Source: Mnemiopsis leidyi
Lineage: Eukaryota; Ctenophora; Tentaculata; Lobata; Bolinopsidae
Length of the DNA stretch: 25,290 nucleotides
Assembly (NCBI GenBank): GCA_000226015.1
Contig: JH153163.1
Coordinates: 30,857 to 56,146, forward strand
Direction: 5' to 3'
Below, in pieces: positions 9,430 through 18,400 of the stretch; position 1 is the first letter of the stretch; every line of letters begins with the position of its first letter. A program made the translations under genes and the position numbers. A model generated the notes under the pieces. The model had not been told where the DNA came from. It saw only the letters and a list, made by a program, of their open reading frames with translations, and did no database searches.

Positions 9430-12400
9430 GTTTGTTACATCGGTTAAACAGTTCTGTCCCTAATCTTAGTTAGAATATTATGTAGCTTGTCAGTGATCTG
9501 GTACCACTTCGTATTGAAACATACCATTATACTTGAACTAAGTTATCGTAGAACCTCTATTTTGAAACATTTTTCTGCTTTCTGTTCAATTAAGACCAGG
9601 ATAGTGTATAGTAAGCCAATTCTATTTCATTGCCCTATAAACATAAGCTTCACAGTTAAACCACGCCATTTGATAATTTGAAAGATGTTTTGCAGCAATT
9701 ATTCAGAAGTCAGGTCGGTTTACGACTCTTGAAGTGAAAACATCATTAACAAAAATCTGATCTTTAAGGTTCATATAGCAGTCATGCTGTACTAACATTT
9801 TTTGCAAATTCAAACGCCTTTTTTGATAAAGAAACTGCAATAGTAGAGTATTGACAAAACCGATAAATACAAATTGGCACCCACCAGACCATGGAAAAGT
9901 CCAGCTGTCGTGACAATTTACAAAGATCGCTCAATAAGCAAGTCCCAACAAAGTCCCAATCTAACAAGTTCCCGCCTTGTAGACGTTTTGAGCCCATGTT
10001 CCCCCCTTGCCGTCCCTACACGAAGATGAAGGTCCGTACATCTGGTAAGTCGTAGTGGCGTCTTCAGCCGTGAAACATAGCTTGCCACCCTGCACTGCGA
10101 AGACGGGGTACCCTCTCGTCACTGCGAACTTCTCACACTCCTCTACCGGGTTGTTAGAGGTCAGTCTAACTCCGCCTCGTATGGCACGGTACGTAGTGGA
10201 TCGTCCTTCCAGCATCCCAGACTCTTCCGGGCACACTCTGGAGTTTCTGGAGAGCAGTGTTGTTTAGGGCTTAGAGAAATGTTGATTTGGAATTTAGAGA
10301 GACATGATTTGATATTAGTTTAAGAGTTCCTAGATAGATATCATTTTCTAGTTAACTTGGCAAGCATAGCTATAGTTTTAATTCTAATAGTAATAGTTCT
10401 AATCTAATATCAAGCTCACCTTTGCATGTACCAGTTTTGTATATACTGTGAGCTAGAGGACCTCCTCTGCCGTTCTTACAGTCTGTTGACGGCCCGTACA
10501 TTTGGTATGTGCTATTTGCGTTTTCCGCTGTGAAGCACATCGTACCGAACTGAACTGTGTTTAGTTTTTAGCAATTTGGAGTCGAAGTCAGGGTAACTAG
10601 GTATTAGAACAGTGTTACGAAGAACTCAAAGGATTACAAACACACAAGTTTCAAGTAACTGTCCAAGGAGTCAATGCCCACCTCCAAAGATAGAGTATCC
10701 TTTCTCCATCGCGAAAGCTTCACAGTCCTTAACTGGGTTCTGGGAGTTGAACCTCACTCCTCCTTGTATGGCCCTGTTAGCGTTGTCTTTCCAACATCCC
10801 AGACTCTGTCTTCCACAAACGTACTTAGCTGGCAGGTGGAAATTTAACATGACATCTTAAGTACTAGTACAAATATAAGTACAGGCACCTGTACAATTGC
10901 AAGTACAAATACATGTACAACTATAAGTACTACACGACGAGTACAACTAAAAGTAAGATAAGACTCACGTTTACAGCTGTCAGTGGTGTACACACTCATA
11001 GCCCATTCACCACCCCTTCCATCACCCCCACAGTTAACAGATCTGCCGAACAGCTGATACGTCTCCTCCGCGTTTGCCGCGGTGTGACATTCCCGGTCGT
11101 ACTCGACTGCAAACACGGGGAAGCCGCGCTCCTGCGCATACCTCTCACAATCCTCAACTGGGTTGTCTGAGTGGAACCTGATACCTCCTCCTATGGCCCT
11201 GTTTGGTCTGTCCGCCCAACATCCTAGACTCTTCCTGCCGCAGTCCGGGTTTTCTGAAACAAGCATGTTGTGAAATTTGGATTATTGCATTTGTAACGTA
11301 ACCAAGAGTCCACTTTAGAAGATGGATATTGATGATAAAACGTCTGTATACTTGAACTCCTTATCGTTTTACGGTAAAACGATAAGGAGTTCAAGTATTG
11401 AATGATAAGTTCAAGTATTGAATGATAAAGGTAAAACTTTTACCTTTATCATTCAATATTGGGATTGTTACAGTGGCGTAGTCGTCAACAGAAGTGCGTC
11501 CCTCAAAATATCCACTCTCCACTCCGTTAATCTTGACCTCTATCTGCTCAAACCGCCATGTATCATCCCCACTGTTCCTGATCCGTAGACCCTTGATACT
11601 CCCGATTTCAGAGTAGTCCTCAATGGTACAGTTACCCGAACCTCCTAGCTTTCTCTCAGCTTCGCAGTCGTGTTCTGCTGTCTCTCCCTTTGTTCCTATA
11701 ACTGTGTAGAGGTAGCCGGAGAAGGCGCCACCGTCCCACTTTCCTCTGTCGCTTGTCTTGTGTATAAACTCGTATTTAACTGAAACCAGGACCTCAGTGT
11801 CAAGGCGCTAATTTCATACTGATATTTAGGATATATTGGACGCTTATACTGATAGACTGATAGTGTACCTACACGATTTCTCAGTCTTATTAAGAGAAAA
11901 GTACATACATATTTCACTCCATACCTGGACAATCTAGAATATTGCAGGCTTGTGTCACATAATTTGCCCCCTTGCAATACAGCCCCCCAAACTCAGGTGC
12001 AGGGTTGTCACATGACCTCAGTCTGGTTCTGTTTCCACCTCCGCATTCCGCGGTGCACTCCGACCACTCTCCAAACGGACTCCAGTTTCCGTCAACTAAA
12101 TGGGTTTTCGGTTTTAGTGTAAGTTAGGAAACTTCCCCGCAAAAACAGGAAGAGTTAAGAATAGCTAGTGTTTAAGCATCTGGGTGAACTGGACAAGTAT
12201 CTACCTGGACAAGTACATACCTGGACAAGGAGCATCGTTACATTCCTGAGACTCAGACTCCTCACCCTCACACTCTGCACCTCCGTGAGCTGGGGCTGGC
12301 ATGTCACAGGCTCTCCTCCTGGTTTGAGTTCCTCCTCCACATTCCACTGTACAATCTGACCAGTCTCCAAACGGACTCCAGTTACCATCAACTGTTGTAA

Positions 12401-15400
12401 ATGAAGTCGGGGGTTAGGTTTTCTTCTTATTTAGATAAAACTGCTAGGTTAAAGTTCGCCCCAATTTTTTTTTGATAATTGTCCAATCTAACAATATAAC
12501 TAAGATAGTACCTGACCTTTACAACGTTGAGTGTTACAGTCGATAGTCTGGGAGTAGAGCCCCTCACAGATCTTACCCCCGTACTTTGGAGCGGGGTTGT
12601 TACAACTTCGTACTCTGGACTGTCTGCCTCCCCCACAAGCAGCCGAACATTCTGACCATTCCCCAAACTTACTCCAGTTTCCATCAACTGGAAGTGTAGT
12701 TCGTTATTGCTTAGTTCTACCTGGATATTATTCAGATCCACGTTATTTATATCCGCATTATCCAGACAGGTCCACATTAGCTAGATATAAGAGAAATTAA
12801 GTAACTAAAGTGACAGTTAAAAGAGATACTACCTGAACAGTTAAAGGTGTTACAATCCTGACTGATTGAACTTTTTCCCGCACACTCCGCCCCGCCCCAG
12901 TCTGGTGCTGGGTTGTTACAGTTTCGTGTTCGGTGTTGGGTTCCCCCTCCACATTCCTTACTGCACTCCGACCATGCTCCGTACTCGCTCCACCCTCCGT
13001 CAACTGGGGAACGCGTGATCAAATATGTAGTTGAAATTTTGCTCATCCCATTACCCAATTCAAGCTATAGTACCCCTGCTATAGTTCCTCAGCTATAGTT
13101 CCCCTCCTATTCTACCACTGCTATGGTGCCTCTGTATCAGGTTTGGTACCCCCGCTAAAGCTTCCCTGCTCGGGTTTGTACTCTATTTGTCTCCAATACT
13201 CACCAGGACAAGGAAAAGTGTTACACTCCTGTGATTCCTCCATCACCCCCTTACACTTCGCACCTCCGTACTTCGGTGCCGGGTTATCACATGTCCGGTT
13301 ACGTGTCTGACTACCTCCGGCACAGTCCGCCGAACACTCTGTCCAGTTACCGAACATGCTCCATCCGCCGTCCACCGGACACTTGTAACCACACTTGTTA
13401 GCGAGTTTCTCGACCTTCTTGCACTTCTTAACTTGTTTAGATTTTAGCGGTTTGAGCGGTTCCACCCATTTACAACCCAGCGTGGAGCGGAAACCGATCT
13501 TGACACACTTCTCGTACTGTTTTGTAGACTTCTTCAACTTCTTGGGGCTGCAACCGCCCTTCCCACCTTTCTTGCCGGACTCCACGACAGAGACAGTACT
13601 TAGAACCATGAGGAGAAGTAAGACGTACTTCATGCTGAACAAGCTGTAGGACGTACTTGATAAACTGAAAGTTAGTGTTACTGACGAGTGCTTAACGAGG
13701 TCTGGTTAAATGGACCTGAGCAGCATCAAACCAATAAGGGTAGCTGCCTCATAGAACGACAATGTCAGTCTACTGTCGGCCTCCACCTTTTAGTGACGTT
13801 GCAGTCTTATAAGTGATAGCACCCTCTTTGTTTCTGAATATTAATTTATAAATTTATTTTTCTTGTATTCTCGAAGTAATGTCATATTATTCTGCATTGC
13901 ATTAGTTGGTTCCAAACAAACACGTGCGCAAGGTACCTGGTGTATTGCAATAGTTTGAACTAGAAAAATCCTCTAGCTCTGAAGGGTCGGCTAACAATAC
14001 AGATTTTGTGTGACGAACTTTCAAATAAAATGATAAATTTATATCCCGGTATACTTACTACAATTTCACGCCCAATTGTTTTGTTATAGCCTATAATGGT
14101 TTTCTTCAGAGCCTTGGTGTAAATTATCACTCCAAGTTTTGTCACATGAAACTTTTTGGGCACATTATCCCTGAATGAGTGAATGAACGAAAGACCGTTA
14201 ACCCAAGTCTCAAAATAAATTTAAGTTGTGAGAAGTTTGATACGTTTCGAAAAATCAAGATCGGGAAAAACAGTCACGGTTTTAGATCCCTTATAGACAA
14301 TAGTACTCGATAACGACCACAATTGCTACTAACTGCAGAGCCTACCATATAACTTGATAACCAGGGCTAAATTTGTAATATTTTCCCTACTTTTACTATG
14401 TTATTTTAGTATCTGAGTCCGATTGTACTAAAGCACTAACTACTGCTACATTTCAGACGCTAGTCCGGTCTATAACATGCTGGACGTTGTCCCGCTATGC
14501 TCATTGGATTGTCAACCAGCCAGCCGATCAGTATCTTCGATCTCTAGTTGAGGAGGTGGGTTTTTCTCTTTCTGACTTCTTACCTTTCATTCTCTCCCTT
14601 TCTCTGTCTTTCTTTTTTTCACATTTTGGTCTCTTTTTCTTTTTATATTCTGGTGTGTCTCTCTTTCGTATAATATTTTGGTGTGCCTCTAGCTCTCCTT
14701 CTTTCTGGGCGAGTTTCTTTTCCTATTTTCTCTCCTAACCAAACTTCACTGCAGCTATTAAAAAGGATGCTGGACACCAACAAGCGAGTACAAGAAGCTG
14801 CTTGTAGCGCGTTTGCTACGCTGGAGGAGGAAGCGTGTACCGAGCTTCTTCCCTATCTAAAATTTATCCTGGCAACTTTCTTGGAGGCGTTCAAGAAGTA
14901 CCAACACAAGTCGCTCCTCATCCTGTACGATGCGATAGGAACTTTAGCGGACAGTGTCGGCTATCATCTCAACAATCCAGTTAGTTAATCTTGATTGATA
15001 TTTTAGTTATGAGATTAGCTATAGTTAAGTAAAGGTTGAGTTAAGTTAAGTCTAGTTAAAGTTAAGTTACGTTTAACTAAGCTGCTGCCCTACTCCAGGA
15101 GTATATAGAGATCCTGATGCCGCCCCTGATCGCGAAGTGGAACAGTCTAAAAGATGACGACAAAGACTTGTTCCCTCTGTTGGAATGTTTGTCCTCTGTC
15201 GCTACTGCTCTTCAGGTACATCCTCATTAGTTACTTCTAGTTACTTCTAATTCTAGTTATTTCTAATTCCTCCTAGTTACTTCTAGTTACTTCTAGTTAC
15301 TTCTAGTTACTTCTAGTTACTGCTGTTACGAACTAGTTAGTTGTTACTAATTAGTTACTTACACCACTGTGATGTTTTTGGCTGGAAACTGATGTTTTTG

Positions 15401-18400
15401 GCTCGAAACTGATGTTCCGGTACGAAACTGATGTTTCGGTGAAGGAATGGATGGCCGCAGAAAAATTACCACTAACGGAAAAATGCAACTGGCCAAAATT
15501 TCTTGTACTTATTCAATGGTTACTTACTTATAATACTTATGTCTGGTGCGGTGCAACAGGGTCATCAACTATCTTGACCGCCCCAGAGTTACTATTTAGT
15601 TGCTAACTAGTTACTTAATAATTGATAACAAATTGTCAATTAGTTATTAACTTTTTTAAATAGTTTTTAATGAGTTTCTGACTAGGTAAAAATTGTTACT
15701 GCTTGCTGCTTGATCGCTCACGCTGATTTGTAAGTTTCTACTTCTCATTATTTCAGACTGGTTTTGTGCCGTATGCGGAGCCGGTCTACCAGAGATGTTT
15801 ACTACTGATTGAGAGAACTCTCACTGCAGCATTGGTAAGTGGTACTGTTACTTCTTATCATTATCTGCTGTTGTTTCTAGCTTCTAGATGGGATAGCTAG
15901 TCGCTGCAAATACTAAATATTCACAATGATCAAGTGTTAAATAATGATGATGGAAATTGTTCAAAATAAGATACAACCGCCACTCGATAAACTAAAACGA
16001 ACTATTCTTGTTTAGCTAAAACGAACTATTCTTGTTTAGCTAATACGAACTATTCTTGTTTAGCTAAAATGAACAATTCTTGTTTAGCTAAAACGAACTA
16101 TTCTTGTTTAGCTAAAACGAACTATTCATTTTAGCTAAAACGAACTATTCTTGTTTAGCTAAAACGAACTATTCTTGTTTAGCTGGCAGCTACACAGCCG
16201 GACCAGTACGAGAAGCCCGACAAAGACTTCATGATAGTAGCTCTAGACCTGCTCAGTGGTATGGCCGAGGGAATGGAGGGAGAGATAGAGGTGTTTGTCA
16301 AGAACAGCAACATCCTACCTTTATTGTTCCAGTGTATGCAGGTAATCATTATAAACCACCCCCTAACGAACCATATATAGTCCCTAAATATATAGTTCCT
16401 AAATATATAGTTCCTAAATCTGAGTTATAGAACCCAGGCATGTTAGCTGTTTTATTTCGCCTCTCCAACCAAAACAAAAGTTGAGTTATAGATGGTTATT
16501 GATTTTTGGAGTGGTCTTAATTCCTTTTACTGGTCGGGTCTGCTTCCCCACAACACCCCATTTTGGTTTCCTTGGTAACTGAATTCCGTGTATTTATTCT
16601 GCTATCTGTTCAGGGCTAAAACTGTTTATTTACGGCTTTCTCTCTCCAGGATGACATGTCTGAAGTTAGACAAAGTTCCTTCGCGTTGCTAGGCGACCTT
16701 ACTAAAGCTTGTTTCCAACACGTCAAGCCACACATAAATGAACTGATTCCAGTGTTGGTGAACAACCTCCAGCCTTGCTATATATCAGGTACTGTGTATA
16801 TCAGGTACTGTTGCTATATATCAGGTACTGTGTAGCATGTAGATTTCCAGCCTTGCTATATATCAGGTACTTTGTAGCATGTAGATTTCCAGCCTTGCTA
16901 TATATCAGGTACTGTGTAGCATGTAGATTTCCAGCCTTGCTATATATCAGGTACTGTGAAGCATGTAGATTTCAATAAAGTTTACAGATGCACAGCGTAT
17001 AGTAGACACTGGATCCCTAATAAACGTACAACTTTTCGCTGTACCTGGCCTACACATAACTGATATCTATAAACCTGAGTATAACCCTTAAAACTAATAA
17101 CTATAAACCTGAATATAACGCTTATAACTAATAACTATAAACCTGAGTATAACGCTTATAACTAATAACTATAAACCTGAATATAGCCCTTATAACTAAT
17201 AACTGTAAACCTGAGTATAACGCTTATAACTAATAACTATAAACCTGAGTATAACGCTTATAACTAATAACTATAAACCTGAATATAAGCCTTATAACTA
17301 ACAACTATTTACCTGAGTATAACGCTTATAACTAATAACTATAAACCTGAGTATAACGCTTATAACTAATAACTATTTACCTGAGTATAACGCTTATAAC
17401 TAATAACTGTAACTAACAACTATTTACCTGAATGTAACCCTTATAACTAACAACTATGTATTAACCTGAATATAACCCTTCGTTCAGTGTGTAACAATGC
17501 TACCTGGGCTATTGGCGAGATCAGTATACAGTTGGGACCCGAGATGAAACCTTACGCAGGAGTAATACTTAACCAGCTGATTGTCATTATTAACAGAGAG
17601 AATACTCCTAAAACATTGCTGGAGAACACCGGTGAGACTTAATTATTAATCTCTGTGTTTGTGTGACAAACGGACGTTAATGGCCGTCTGACTGTTTGTC
17701 TGTCGCATGTTTTTCTGTTCTTGTCTGTCCCTCAGTTTAATAGTCTCTTAATGTGTCAGAATTCAAATTAACCAAGCTTTCAGCCTGCACAAAGCAGGTG
17801 TTTAAATAGTACTTCAGCAGTTAAAAGTGTTTGTTTAGCGGTTGTCACAAGGCCTTGACCTCGGTAAAACTGAAAAGGCTCTCAAGTTATAATCACTGTT
17901 TGATCTTTAACCTAACCTGCTTAACTTCTCTCTTTTCAGCTATAACAATAGGGAGACTAGGTTTAGTCTGTTCCGAAGACATAGCTCCGTATCTTAACCG
18001 GTTTATTCGACTTTGGTGTGCCAGTTTAAGGAACATTCGGGATAATGACGAGAAAGATTCAGCTTTCAGAGGGGTAAGTGTAAGTTGATGACGTGTCGGT
18101 GTTGTTTTTAAGAATAACTTATTATATACCGCGTACACTTCTACAATATATTGATCATATATTTTGCGTAAAACTCTGGGAAGATCAAATTTCTTTAAAC
18201 TGAAATTATCCTACGTTTTAAACAAAAACAAGTACACTATAAAACTTGTAAACGAAACTATGTATTGTCTGCAGGTATGTGCGATGATAAGTAGAAATCC
18301 GAGCGGTATCATCCAAGATTTTATCTACTTCTGTGACGCGGTAGCGAGCTGGGTTTCCCCAAAAGAGGACCTCAAACTTATGTTCAAACAGATTCTGGAT

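Noticed and set aside
14487-14738. Open frame reading from transportin exon 8 into the intron
   Set aside because: The donor at 14556 and acceptor at 14754 join conserved exons; the Phe/Ser-rich tail is the pyrimidine-rich intron.
16775-16978. Open frame with [14 protein letters not shown]-type repeats
   Set aside because: Translation of the donor minisatellite in a frame that is not the transportin frame.
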